A program made the translations under genes and the position numbers. Of a stretch of 64,000 nt of DNA, positions 48,047 to 60,474 are shown piece after piece. The notes under the pieces were generated by a model. The model was given only the letters and a program-made list of their open reading frames with translations. It was not told the DNA's origin and made no database searches. The stretch covers positions 250,001 through 314,000 of the forward strand of contig JAJEKV010000327.1 of the NCBI GenBank assembly GCA_021234155.1, read 5' to 3'. Every line of letters starts with the position of its first letter. Within the stretch, counting starts at the first letter, position 1. The stretch comes from Isoetes taiwanensis (Eukaryota; Streptophyta; Lycopodiopsida; Isoetales; Isoetaceae).

Positions 48047-48400
48047 ATGATTTTGGTAGACCAAATCTCTGCACTAGCCATAACCTAACTCGTAGATCGG
48101 TTGGTTGTAGAGGATGTTAACTTAAGCTGAATTACTCCAATTCCATAGCTAGTATGTATGTTGGCCTAGTTATGAGAGGATTAAACTAGTTAGGTATGAA
48201 GGTGTGAGTTATTATAGTTGAGTATGTTAAGTTCTTGGAGAAAAGGAGGTCTCTTGTTTCCAAGGGCCACAACTCTTCCTAAATAACTCGTATGGAGGCA
48301 ATTTTTGCACCAACGTGTCGGGAATGGTCCAATTACTCAAGGGGCACTGGCATCCGGCATCAAGACGACATCAAATAAGACGTCGTCTTGGGATCTCAAA
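48047..48400 (+). other. Gypsy leader remnant
   Basis: Non-coding sequence downstream of the primer site; no gag follows before the SINE-like units. AAGACGAC...GTCGTCTT (about 48362-48390) can form a hairpin. Confidence 0.4.
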
Positions 48401-48633
48401 AGAAACGCGTATTTTCCCAAACACACACTCGTATAAAAAAACACGTATTTCTGCCATATAAAATTTTTGTATTTTTCCAAACACACACTCGTATAAAAAA
48501 ATACGTATTTCCGCCATATAAATTTTTTGTTGTATTTTCACCATATAAATATCATTTTTGTCACATAGATTTGAACTCGTGATCTCCCAACTAAAGCCTT
48601 AAGCACTTACTACCACGCCAAGCTTTCTTAAAT
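48400..48633 (-). repeat. tRNA-derived SINE, minus strand
   Basis: On the minus strand the head reads TTGGCGTGGTAGTAAGTGC (A-box region, about 48620-48605) and then GTTCAAATC (B box, 48576-48568). The body runs to a region containing two 60-bp tandem units (48411-48470 and 48471-48530). The A-to-B spacing fits RNA polymerase III internal promoters. Confidence 0.6.
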
Positions 48634-48734
48634 GTAATATATTGAGAAATAGATCCTTATGTGGATGGAAAAGTATCTTCACTTGAGCCCAAAGGAGGAT
48701 CTTATGCCACTCCGCCTGGTCGTACGTAACTGGC

Positions 48735-49027
48735 ATACATCCTGGCTCCCGATGTTTTACACATTTCTTATACACACTTAGTGCTTTGTTTCCTCTACAC
48801 AACAACTTTTCTTTTTTTATAGAAGTGTAGTATAGGGACTTGAACCCTTGGGAGGTGTTTCATATATTTGACTTGAACCTTGGAGGTGTTTCACATATTT
48901 CTTCTACACACTTAGTACTCTTTTTGCTCTGCACAACAACTTTTTTTTTTATAAAAGTGTAGTACGGGGACTTGAACCGTTGACCTCCCACTATTCAACC
49001 AAATCCTATACCAACACGGTAAGCCTC
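48735..49027 (-). repeat. Two SINE-like units in tandem, minus strand
   Basis: Perfect B boxes GGTTCAAGTCC occur on the minus strand at 48978-48968 and 48846-48836. Each is followed by GTACTACAC or ATACTACAC, then TT(A)TA-A runs, 'AAAGTTGTTGTG(C/T)AGAG' and 'ACTAAGTGTGTA'. Only the upstream unit keeps an A-box-like TACCGTGTTGGTATAGG (49025-49009). Confidence 0.6.
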
Positions 49028-49442
49028 TTTTTAGTGGATATAATAGTCTTGATCTACTTAACTAATAGTATCTTTTTTTTATAGTAAGACTTCTATGGCT
49101 GGTGCGCTGGAACGTAGACGCACATAGGTGCGTCCAGGTGCACACAGACGCCGGCTGGGATAGGCTGAGGGGGTACTTGGACTCTTGTTTCCTGGGGAAG
49201 CTCTGGGACCACCATGCTCTGGAACAGGTAAAGGTGGCACACTACAAACAACACATAAACCCCACCATGGTTCGAGGCCCACACTTCTACCTGCGTTCTC
49301 AGTTGCCCATGAACATAAGACCCCCAAAAATGAACTTGTATAAAAAATTAGCATGAAAACCAGTATGTATGTGGTTTTTTTATATAACAATCCATAATGT
49401 AAAAAAAACACCATATGTCCTTCCTGGTTATACAAAACCAAT
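49028..49442. other. Spacer, nothing recognised
   Basis: A more GC-rich patch at 49095-49310 with overlapping short frames on both strands, none recognisable. Confidence 0.4.
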
Positions 49443-49976
49443 AGTGGTTCATATCATATTTCTTGTACTAATTTGAAACTTCACACTAGTTTCTAGAAAT
49501 CATCATTAGTTTGTAACATTGTTTTTAATTGTACATTGATTTAGCAAAATCATTGCTAGTTCATATCATGTTTAATTACATGGGTTCTTTAATCGTGAAA
49601 TAGTTTTTTGAAATCATCAATAGTTTAGAAGATGTATTTTATGCATATATTGCTTTTGTAAAATTAATAGTGGTTCATATCATATTTTTTGTAGTAACTC
49701 AAAATTTCACACTAGTTTCTAGAAGTTATCATTAGTTTGTAAGATTGTTTTTAGATGTGCATTGATTTAGGAAAATCATTGCTAGTTCATGTTGTGTTTA
49801 ATTATATGAATTCTACAATCGTACAATAGTTCAAATGATGCATTTTATGCATATATTGATTTTGCAAAACCTATAGTGGTTCATATTATATTCTTGGTAC
49901 TAATTCAAAATTTCACACTAGTTTCTAGAAATCATCATTAATTTATAAGACTGTTTTTAAGTGTTAGTAAACATGT
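49443..49976. repeat. ~205-225-bp tandem repeat, about 2.4 units
   Basis: Units start with TAGTGGTTCATAT at 49443, 49668 and 49874. Each carries 'TTTCACACTAGTTTCTAGAA' and 'CATTGATTTAG(C/G)AAAATCA' (the last unit is truncated). Confidence 0.9.
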
Positions 49977-49993
49977 GCCCGGCGTTGCCGGGC
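49977..49993. other. GC hairpin at the tandem-repeat edge
   Basis: GCCCGGC-GTT-GCCGGGC, a perfect 7-bp stem in AT-rich surroundings, similar in form to 4192-4206. Confidence 0.7.
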
Positions 49994-52900
49994 TAATGTC
50001 TTAGCTTCTGTTTTTACTTGGCCTTTAACATCTATATTTATGCAACTTCGAACAACACTACAGGTTGATGCTCGCAAGAACGGAAATGGTTTGTGTTTGT
50101 AATTGTGGTTCATCACTGACACATTTTTGGGTTCAATTTTTGTACTAATGTTTAAAATCTATCTAAAGTAAGATCTTATGCAAATCTATAATGTTCGTGA
50201 AAAATTTGAGGAGCAACAAAAGCTCTATTACCATTTTTTCAAAAATGCTCTTCATTTGGAGGGTGTTTTTGAATTTTGAAATTTTAGATATTCCAGCTTT
50301 AAATTTTAATTGGCAATTACCCATGAAATACCCCCATTATCATAAATGATATGCACACATGGACTTCTCTATGGTAGCATCATCTAAAATGTTGTTGTAA
50401 GCATGCCCATTATTTTAAGATAGAACAATTTATACATGGAAGGCGCATTCAACAATATTTTGGTAAGAGTTGTCGAACTCAATCCTTCAAGATTCTCTTT
50501 ATCGCATTGCCTTCACTTTTCCTCGTAGGCCTGAGAACGATACTGTAATGCCCAAGAGAACTCCTTATTTTCCTTGAGACTGCTTAAAGATAATGCACCT
50601 TCAGTTGTTGCAAATATTCTCGACTACTCTACTTGGCAAAATAAGTGATATAGCCTCTAGGTTCAAAAATACAATAATTGCTTCAAGGAAACTTGGTATC
50701 AATGGAATACTATGTTTTTAGTGTGACTTTTGCACGAAAAAATCAATTTAAATCAAATTGCATAGCAATCTAGGGAACCTTGTAAAAATGTCATTAAAAG
50801 GTGTGAAAATTAGCATAGAAACAAATGATGTATTCTCCATTTTCATGGGATTCTATATATGCATTTTTTGCATGGCAAAGTACTTGATTGTCTTGCAGTG
50901 CACGATTCTCTATATCAGTATTTCGAATGTGTAACTAACTCATGCTGTGAGGCAGTATGTCTCTTGGGCTACCTTCAAGGCAAATGGACGTTGGGCCTCT
51001 AATTTCCTAACAACCAATTGTGCAAAAAATAAACAACAATGTCATTTTCACTAACTTTTGTCCTGACGAAGACTACAAACATGGCTACTAAGCTATTTTC
51101 AGTGTAGTTCCACATATGAACACCAGTTTTTGATGTTTTGTGCACTTAAAATATATTGAAGGTACCTTTTGGACAACTGCCACAACAACTTGTAAGGGAC
51201 TCAAAGAATCATACAAACACTGCCTTATCACATGGCTATTTAACCAATCTACCACCCTATTTCTTTCTGTCACCCTGTTGAGAACAACACGTGAGAATGT
51301 CAATCCAACTACTAACTAGGATGAATCTTGTTATCTATCATGTTGCAGTTATTGAAAGACATCTAACATCTGCCCCAATATGAATGACCTGGAAATGACA
51401 AATTAAGCTACAACAATATAACTTGTTCTTAGAGCCCATCTTCACAAATTAGTTGCTCCCAACCTACATTTTACTTGAATCCTTTACGCAGTGACACATT
51501 TATAATCAGCAACATAAGATCAGAGTATTGATTCGCCAAAAACCACCTTGAGAATAAAAACCAAAACAATATTCATCCACATTTAAGACTGCTTAATTAG
51601 CAGTTCCCTACCTTTAAAATATGGCAAAAATAGTACAAATTGCAAAAACATTGCCACATGGAGTGCCAGACTTGTACCACCATGGCTTTGCCTCTCAATG
51701 AATTGTGGGATGTAAAAAATGCTATCCTTAAGTGACAAACAATGAAAATATTGAAGATGCTTCACCTATTTCATTGGTCAAGCTGCAATAACTTTGCGCT
51801 AAGCATTTAGGACTGGGCACCAAAATACCTAACAAGACTGCATGAGCTTTGCTATGAGCATCCTAAAATAAGCACGAAGGAAATTAGTAAACAGATAAAA
51901 AATATGTTTAGGAAAGCTGTCCATATATGGACCCTATGATCTCCCGATGGACTCATCTGGCGGATGAACATATACCACATTGGATACAAAAATTGGATCG
52001 CTACTTCTACATGATTAAGGTCCTACAAAATATGATATGTTCACCTGATGTTTAGGATGCACTCAATTTCAAATTGTAGTTCTGCAAATCATGTATTCCA
52101 TGTATGCAGACCTTAATAATGCAATGCTTTTAGATTTAACAAAGAGTTTATGCAAGTTATCTGCAAGCCAGAAATGGCAATGAAAAAAGAAATTGCAGCT
52201 TGCTTAAAAAATGTCCCAAATACTATCCCTTGTTGGCATATTTTGAATGAGAGATTGCACCAAATTTCTCCAAATATTGTCCCTTATTACCATGCTTCAA
52301 ATGAGAGATTGAACCTGTTCACTAAAGCATAAAGCAGCCGTTTATGCAGTTTTATATTTGCCTACTTGGTTGCATGCTGTTGCTTCCGCCTTACTTGCCT
52401 CAAATCTGCGAAATGGAGCATTATTTAAAAATCAACTTCTCAATGAGACAATCAAGAAAAAAGAACTACATGAGCAGCAACCTACAATGGAAGGACTACT
52501 TCCAAAACCACCAAAATGCTGTAGAACCTCACCAACAGTCAATTGGCAAACCGAAAGCGTGCACCCATTACAGGTATCTTGTAGGAGCATCAATTTGCTC
52601 ACTGGAACCCAGCATAAAAACCGGGCGATGGTGCCTTCACAATTCAGAAACATGAACCAGCTGCCATGACGACTCAATCTGCAATAGATCCCTTTGGAAC
52701 ATAAGCTGGATAGCCCCAATGCGTTGCTAATTTAAAAAGAAAAATCTCTAAAGAAACAAGGTGCTGCGCACGGAGGGTTGCCCTCCATGGCCGGAGGGTA
52801 AAGTGGCTTAAATCATACTTCAAAGTCATGTTTTCACAATCAATCAAAATTTCTACCAACCAATCCAAACAGTTATTCCAAATAAAGAATGATATGCTCG

Positions 52901-53888
52901 TAGGATGCAAACTACATAAAAAAACATTGGTTTAATCTTGAACCTCAGCACATTAGGACGTCTTGTAGAAGTGAACTTGATAGGATTCTCTATGCCAGTG
53001 ATATGACACTCGAAAGAATCTACAAGAACAAAAGTAGGCACAACTTGGTTAGCAAAGAACAGCTCAACAATCAATTTCCTAAAGACAAATATATTCCTTT
53101 AAACATGAATCTATGGTGCAATTATTTCCTTTGCTACTAGTTTCATTGTTGATGCCATACCTTTTCATCAGAATTAAAAAGTGAATGATCTAAAAACGCC
53201 AATGGGTTTTGTGATTGTGCATTAAATGACAATATTGCAAGTGTCCTAATAATAACTTGCAAATGAGCAGCATCAGTAACAAAGATGATACAAAGACCTC
53301 TGGATGAATTTGCCTGTGCATGATGATATATCTTTGCAAGTCTCTGCTTTCATAGTTGGACCCGCAAAAAAACATTATTTGAATATGACGTTATGTATCG
53401 CATAGACTGTTGGGGGTACCACGAAAAAAAATTGCAGAAATTTTCATAAAACTGAAGAAACTCTTCAGATGAATTCTGTCAATTACCAAAGATGCAACAT
53501 GTTTTCAACCCTTAAAATAGTTGCCAAGAGATTCAAAGTCACAAACCTGCTCAAATTCTAGAATTTCTGTTGTCTCAAAGTTGTAAACCATGAAAATTAA
53601 TGTCTGCATATCAATGACATTCAAAAGATGTAAATCACCTCAGTACTTCCAAATCTTATCAGCAAATGATGTTGATCCAGAAACTGTACCTATAACAGAT
53701 AATAAAAGCTCTATTTATTTTTTCTCCACATAAATGAACAAAGTAAAACAAACAAAATACCTTTAGCATAATCAGGTCTGCATATTGCTGAAACTGATGA
53801 TAAAAGCGCTTGAGTTGTTGAGCCTTCTCCAAGCCAAATATCAGTACTCGCAAGTGCCAATAAAACAATCACATTACACATGATAGTA
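49994..53888. other. Long AT-rich spacer, no supported gene
   Basis: Many short frames, none with a family motif. It may include introns or decayed sequence downstream of the OBERON-like locus. Confidence 0.4.
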
Positions 53889-53995
53889 GGTTTGAAGCAG
53901 TCATTGGCATATTCCTGGCATATACTGGCATATACCTGGAATATGCCATAAACCCACATAGACCGAGGCTTGCCTCCCTAGGGGCAACCCAAAAA
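53889..53995. repeat. ~107-bp dispersed repeat P, copy 1
   Basis: Matches 56646-56754: GGTTT..AGCAGTCATTGGC at the start and GGGGCAACCCAAAAA at the end. Perfect 11-bp stem TGGCATATTCC (53905-53915) with GGAATATGCCA (53938-53948). Confidence 0.85.
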
Positions 53996-55201
53996 TTCAA
54001 TTAAACATGGATAAAATTACACTTGTGTTGCTGAATGGTGTAAGATCTCCATGGTGTAACATCTCCATGTCCATAATGGATCATAAGGGGTAACCATACA
54101 TCAATTAAGCATTTACTATTTAGAACGGAGTGAGAAAACGGACGTATATTTCTTGACTTGAGCACATTTGGAATTATATATCAACTAGGGTATCTACTCA
54201 TGGTTAATTAAGCATGCTTGGTCAAAAGGTTGCAACCCACAAGCACCCTGCATCTTGCTGCATAGAGAACTTTGTTTGTCGCGGAAATTGCCCACAGAAC
54301 AAGCAAAGGGACCCGATCTTTTCAAAATACAAAGGGTATATGGTAGCGAGCCCTATTTCCAGCCTATTTTCAAAATACAAAAGATGTATAGGAGCCTAGC
54401 AAACCTAGACTAAAATAACATATGATTTAATAGCAAGCCCTACTAGCTATTAGCTCCAAACTATTGCAAATTTGACCCAACACTCAACACTCAAATGCTC
54501 AAAAACTTAGTGGACGAACCCCCTTTGCGATAACATCTTGTAGCTTTACATCATAAGCTTGACTTGTGGATCTCATATTTCTCCAATGACATGTGATTAA
54601 TAGGCCTATATAATCCTCCTTTACTTTTGTTCAAAAACAGATCCACAAACAGTTGTTTTCTGTAGATGTGGGAAAAGTCAAAATTGGAAATGCTACTTTC
54701 TAGACTTTTATAATGGTACAATGTTAACATCGATATACGCCATATTTGGAAGAAGCCTTGTCAAAATAAGGAATTAAGTCAACAGAGAATTGAGGGGCAT
54801 TTTGATATTAGTTTCGTTTGATGGATGACTTCAGAGCCATGAAGCCAATTCGGAGATCAAACTAACAGTTCTCAATAAGAGGGTAAGTAATGTCCATGTA
54901 TTTTGGCACAGGCAACGATAATTTACAATACATTTAGGGAACCTTATTAAGGAGGACAAGTGTGTGAACATTGAGATTTCTGGCTAAAAGCGTGCCTTTG
55001 TTTAAAGCAGGCCTGGGTTTTGAGTTTGTATGAGTCCGACCTGCCTCAGACATGACATAAAATAGATGTCTTCTATGAGGCAGGGGAGGTTTTACAAATC
55101 ATGCCGCTTCTCTCGTGGCAAAGATTTACATGCCTTCAAGTCTCGATGTACAAAAGTATAATTACAAATGCAACTTTCGAGCACATAAAGAGGACCTTAC
55201 A
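53996..55201. other. AT-rich spacer downstream of the OBERON-like gene
   Basis: No gene recognised; may hold the 3' UTR. Confidence 0.4.
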
Positions 55202-56632
55202 TCAGAGAAAAATAGAGCATGCACTATGTAGAACGTTATCCGTTTTGATTTCCACGAGAATACACGGACTTTTTGTTGCCTCCATTTTCTGCAAAAGATC
55301 TTGTATGTCATTGATTAGCCTGGCTTTCATTGAATTGAAATCACCAAGTTCCTTGATTTCTTCCTTTTGCCTTGCTCTATCATGTTGTATCTCAGCAGCT
55401 TCTGTGCGCTTCTCTTCTAACTCCCGATCATAAGTTTGCAAAGCAGTACAGGTTCTATCTAAGTCAAAAGAGGCTCATTTGCTGTAGGCAATGTGACAGG
55501 ATGCACCACTAGATCTCTGCCGTTGTCAGCATTCTTTGTAGTTTCAGAAGGTTGAGCACTTTTTGTTGCAGTTCCTTGTGATACTTCAATGTCAAGATCT
55601 TCATCTGCAATCATTTTCATGTTTAACCATACATTCATAAATCATCCTTATAGGAACTACATAGAACAAATCAGCTACAAGTACATTTTGTAACTATTAA
55701 GAGGTTTTGATTATGGGTACCATAACTTACTAAAGCTCAAGTGCATGCACAACTTACTACTTCCTCATTAGCAAACAAATGAAGAGCCATTACATAGAAT
55801 AAAACATGTAAAACCACAAACAAAACTACAAGAGAGCCATACATCCAGTAGAATCAACCACATAATCGACCGTAATCAATTGAAACTTTAAAAGGCCCGA
55901 GCAAGAACATATCCGTAAAGAACCCGAGCATGCTCTTGCAGACCTTTAGAAGTATCCGCCATGTCCTCTAGCTTAGCTAACAAATTGTTCGACTTTCCAA
56001 CATAAATGCTTCCCTTTTGTATCTTCACTTTGTTGAAAAATTCTTCTAACGTATTCCAGTTCTTTTGCAAGTGTTTCCCTCCCCCAATCCTTGGCAAAGT
56101 TCATGAAAACGTCCTTGACAAAACCAAAAAGCTCAGAAGAGGAACCACATCCAATGCATTGAAACTGCATCTGGGATGCACCTGGGGTGCCTCGAGGAGT
56201 TATGTAGGACATAGTCAGCCCACAATCTAAATGACACCAATGAAGGCAAACATCACAACCAACCCACCGACATGTATTATTGTCATAATCAAACTTAGAG
56301 CAGACCACACACATGCAAGGACTGCAAAAGCCATTCTTCTGTGAACAGATCCGGCATTCACAATCATCATTTGGGAGCTGACGACAAAGAATATTGCGGC
56401 ACCTTGTTTGTAAGAGGATCTGCGAGAGCTTCGTCTTAATATTATTGGTGTTCTCACGAAGCAAATAACCTTGAATCCCAGTTTTTACAGCCACAAAAAT
56501 TTCTAACTGAGTACGATGCGCTCTGCTAAGCATCTGGCTTGACAAATCTGTCCTCCTAAGAAGAACCCTCTGAGCGAGCACCGGTTTCCCGGTTTCCACA
56601 GTTCCTCTCCGGCAAAAGGGGCAACCTAACAT
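55202..56632 (-). pseudogene. OBERON-like PHD-finger protein gene (fragmented)
   Basis: OBERON proteins are plant nuclear PHD-finger/coiled-coil proteins needed for meristem establishment. The 219-codon frame at 56632-55973 contains CRNILC, DDCECRICSQKNGFCSPCMCVVC (residues 89-111), CRWVGCDVCLHWCHLDC (121-137) and CIGC (159-162), the PHD metal ligands. It then has SSELFGFVKDVF and ETLAKELEYVRRIF, closely as in the family. A frame change near 55990 leads to KLEDMADTSKGLQEHARV. At 55475-55202 are ELEEKRTEAAEIQHDRARQKEEI and FNSMKARLINDIQDLLQKMEAT, the family's coiled-coil C-terminus, but the long middle of the coil is missing. Either introns plus a shortened paralogue, or a pseudogene; I favour a decaying copy. 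The same strand as the next locus upstream. Confidence 0.88.
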
Positions 56633-56645
56633 TTATAGCCTATGA

Positions 56646-56754
56646 TGGGTTTTTAGCAGTCATTGGCATATTCTGGGTATATATTGGCATATACCTAGTA
56701 TATGCCACAAACCCACCTCAACAAGGGCTTGCCCCCTTAGGGGCAACCCAAAAA
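56646..56754. repeat. ~107-bp dispersed repeat P, copy 2
   Basis: Second copy of repeat P, ending 14 bp upstream of the OBERON-like frame start. It includes a TGCCCC/GGGGCA stem. Confidence 0.85.
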
Positions 56755-58696
56755 GGTTAATAAATTACCTGCTTGCTGTCGGATAAGGTGTACCGGATGC
56801 CGATGAGATAGCTCTGCTCGATGAAGCTCTCGTGCTGCAAAAATGCCTTGCTTCTGCATTTTGAAGAAGGAAAAACGATGGGAGCTCCTGATTTATGTTA
56901 GAGATCCTGAATTGCTTTTTCCTCAAAATGCATAAATATATTTGAATACCACATATCATGTTGGCATCAGTTTGGTTGTCTTGCCTAATTTGAGGTGTAT
57001 TCCCATGGCATACTTGCCCTTTAGATAATGCAGCAAGCAAATACCACGTTTTCATTTTACTTGTGGCTAAGAGGCGACCAATCTCTATACATGGCATTAA
57101 CACGATCATCACTGCTGCATAATGAGAGATGGACAAAGAAATTCAGCACGACTGCCTTTGTTTGGCTTTGCACATACGTCATTGATCCTATTAGATACAA
57201 AATCATTGGCATGTCATAAACTATCAATTTACTTTCTAGATTCAGAATAAGGCACCAATCAAGGACAAATAAGTAATACACGGCTTCCTTTCTTATCTCT
57301 AAAGAGTTTGTGGGTAGCACAACATGTAGAACCAGAACTGTGAAAACGACATCGGATGACATTACCAAGAAACAAACTGAGACCTACGAATTAAAGATGG
57401 TTTTGAATGTCCTCCTCTGCTTTATTTAGCATGTTGTTCTTAGAGTTTCCACACAAAGAAAGCAAATGCAATTTACCTTGAGCTTGTATGAGGGCTTATA
57501 GTCCGGCTTCTTGGCCCAAGGCCTGGGTTCCATTTCATGCTCCACACCAGATTGTTGCTCTTGCTTTTGAAGCGGAAATTGCTTGCCTTCTACTGACATT
57601 TTCACTCTGTGAAACAGTAAGTACTCTTGTTAAATCTACGTCCAGTGCCAAATAGAAATGGTGCGTACCTGCTGCTTCCTCAAACTCCAAGCTGAGATTC
57701 GCAAAAGAAACTGATACCCAGGGGGATGCAAGATCAGAGTCATGCAACAAAAAACATCCAAGCACCATTACTACTGCGGAGTAACCAATCACCCAGTTGC
57801 TGCATGCAATATTCCTTCCAGAAGGTCTCTAGAATCAAAGGTCTGGCGGCAAAAAGATTTAGAAGATATGAGTTCCGGATTGAAGCTTTTGTGTCCGACC
57901 TCGGCATCGCTCAATAATCTGAGGAAGGAAAAAACAGACGGATTAATCCGAACGGCTCCATAATGTTGCTCATGCTACTGAAGAAAGAATGTACCTGCTT
58001 GTGGATAAATCCGAAAACTGGCGATCCCTAAACTGGATTTGAACTCCATTTCAATAATCATGGAAGGCGGAAAAGATTACTGCCTCGTGATCTTCCCTGT
58101 CATCGAAAAAACCCTCTAGGTATGCTCTACGCTTATTTTTCCAGCTCAAGAAACCTGGAACTTGCTGGAAGAAATGCACACAAAGGAACACGACTGTACA
58201 CAGGTGATAAGATCTCTCCAAAAATGCAGAATCATAGAAGCTTACCTTTCAAACAAAGCAGAAACCCTCTGCTTCAACATACTCAGTTTAAAGCAATGCT
58301 TGTACAATAGTTTAAGAATTTGCTCCTTTCTGTGCTAGTAAATGGCCTCTATAATCCTTCTGCCATGAATCAAAACGAAATTCTACTCCTGCTAGAAGCA
58401 CAATTTCATTAAAATGAGAAATTTCGTGATTCTAATTAGGAACGAAAATCCTTTTTAGTCCATTTTATGCCATTTTTTTGAGCAATTATGGCGCCATTTA
58501 GAAAAAATATGCCTCTAAAACGTCATTTATTGGCGCCATTAAAAATACTAACAGTGCATATAAAGAAGCTAAAGAAACACAACATCACAAAATTAGTTAA
58601 GAATTCCAAATTCATAGATTTGCATATCAAAAAATTTGCCACAAACAGGGAAGGACTTCGAAGAGAGAGTCATTTACAAAAGGATTATTGTACAAT
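56755..58696. other. Intergenic or 5' intronic sequence
   Basis: No convincing exon. It could contain upstream OBERON exons on the minus strand, but none of the short frames matches. Single GGCGCC palindromes (ATGGCGCCAT at 58488-58497; TGGCGCCAT at 58531-58539) appear here, ahead of the arrays further right. Confidence 0.4.
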
Positions 58697-60355
58697 TTAA
58701 ATTACAATCACACAAAATTCGTGGTTCCATCGGGATCGGGTTCGCATCCAGGATCGGTTCCGTTCAGTATTGCCAGGGCCATGGCTAGAAGAAGCAACCA
58801 TAGGATCTCCCTGAAAGCTCTCGAACGCTGTGGCAGTGAAATTGGGATCACTAAGAATGTCCAGATCGAATTGTGTGTTCTTGATCACATCATAGTCCAC
58901 ATCGGGTGGAGCTTCCGCATCTCACGGATTAGGTGGATCTACAACTTCTTCAACAACAGCACCTTTTATCTCTCTAGGAACTGCGATGATAGGATTCAGT
59001 AGGCGGTCAAGCCTATCAAGAATCCCCCTTAGGCACTCCTGCTTAACCGGGTCACTTTCGAACACAATGCAAAATCTCTTATTCATCAATGAAGCCCGCC
59101 AAAAGAACCCACGGAGAAGTAATCAAACACCCCTGTTCCTGGCGGTACCATTTTCTGCACGAGGTAGCAGCATGTGGCAGGCCCCAGCTGGTTTCTCATG
59201 ATTATGTCCCCGGCAAGCCTTGCCACCAGACTGAATCTGGCCGCTGCGAGCTTTTCCTGCCATAGCCTCGGTCTCCACCTCTTCGTCTTCTTCGTTAGGC
59301 ACGTGAACCGTGGCGTTCTTGAGGATGATCGTTAAAGGGGAATTTGAGGTCAATTTCATCGGCTGGGATGACTGCGCAAAGGGTCTGAATTTTTGTGGCG
59401 CACACTAGTGCATGGACCTCCCCGAACTCCCGGGGAGCCGGATTTTTGTATTCGTCCTCATACGTGCCAATAAAAACTCTGGATCTGGAATCTAGATCAT
59501 CCAACACAGATGAAATCAAAAAGTTATGCTCTGGCCTTGTAAAGACCACTATCCAAAAAAGAATCACCGTGGTGTTTCTTTGGTGATTAAAGAAATTAGA
59601 TAGTGTGGTTTTGTCCCATATTGGAGTTATGCCTCTAGTGTCCAGGACAATCAAGGATACTGGTACAGGAGTGCATCTAACTTGCCCCCTGCTGTCTGTT
59701 AGTTCAACTTCGCAACGGAAGTCTTCAGTATCCTCTCTCTGCAAGACAGCATTGCGTATGAATCTTGCCAAGGCTGGTGGCACGTTACCGAAAACGCATT
59801 CCTTGCCCACTCCAGTTTCAACCCACTTACTATGCAAGGTGGCCATGGAAATGAGGTCGGTATCCTCGAAGCCCGGCACGGAAGCACTGAGATCAGTGAA
59901 GGATTTGAACTTCCTCGGAAAATTATCCTTCACATATTCAAAAATCTCCTTCTTCAAGAATGATATGGATCTTAGTGTCTTTGCCCTTGCCTTGAAGAAT
60001 TGCTTACCTGTATAATCACTGGTGACCTTGACGAAGGTCTTCTCATCCAAAGACTTCGAACGAAAGTCCGGCCGGTCTTCGTGAAGTCGAGCCCCCCTCA
60101 TGCACCTCAGGTAGGTCTGACTGAAGTAGTCAGATTCTTTTGCCTAGTTACAGGTAATTGTTTGTCCCTTGTTGTCTTTTAGCTTGCCAGATTTCCACAA
60201 GTTCCATAGGGACATGAATAACTGAAAAATATCCTCTCGCATGAAGACCCATCGGGTTGAAATCTTTTGGATGCTTACCACGCGATGGTAACTTCAGCCA
60301 AAGCCGATAATTTGGAAACAACAAGAAGTTAGCCTTGGAACATTTAATGAGCAAA
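58697..60355 (-). pseudogene. DNA methylase-like C-terminal half of a ParB-methylase fusion
   Basis: Minus strand, continuing from 60475-61540. The 268-codon frame 60101-59295 has SLIVLDTRG (residues 149-157), placed like catalytic motif IV (D/N-P-P-Y) of N6/N4 DNA methylases but degenerate, followed by a hydrophobic strand TVILFWIVVFTRPEHN. In another frame at 59206-59189 is HNHEKP, equivalent to the H-x-T-x-KP motif, then FDYFSVGSF near 59120-59095 (motif I, D-x-F-x-G) and MNKRFCIVFESDP. The order motif IV, HxxxKP, motif I is that of the DNA_methylase N6_N4 family (PF01555). Stops at 59123-59125 and about 58921 (TGA; CGA to TGA would explain it) and at least two frame changes suggest decay, though introns cannot be excluded. 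Confidence 0.6.
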
Positions 60356-60474
60356 TGAAGCCAAGGGCGCTAATTATCGAAGAAATGAAAGCCCGGGGCC
60401 ATTTGCTAATCTTGCCAACAATTACAATATGTACCTTGTATGGTTCGAGCATGAGCGTCCGATGGATCGGGGCT

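Noticed and set aside
48560-48633. Functional tRNA gene on the minus strand
   Set aside because: A- and B-box strings are present, but I could not fold a complete cloverleaf with an acceptor stem; SINE head preferred.
49977-49993. Helitron 3' end
   Set aside because: The hairpin is present, but there is no CTRR terminus at the expected distance and no Rep/helicase or TC start.
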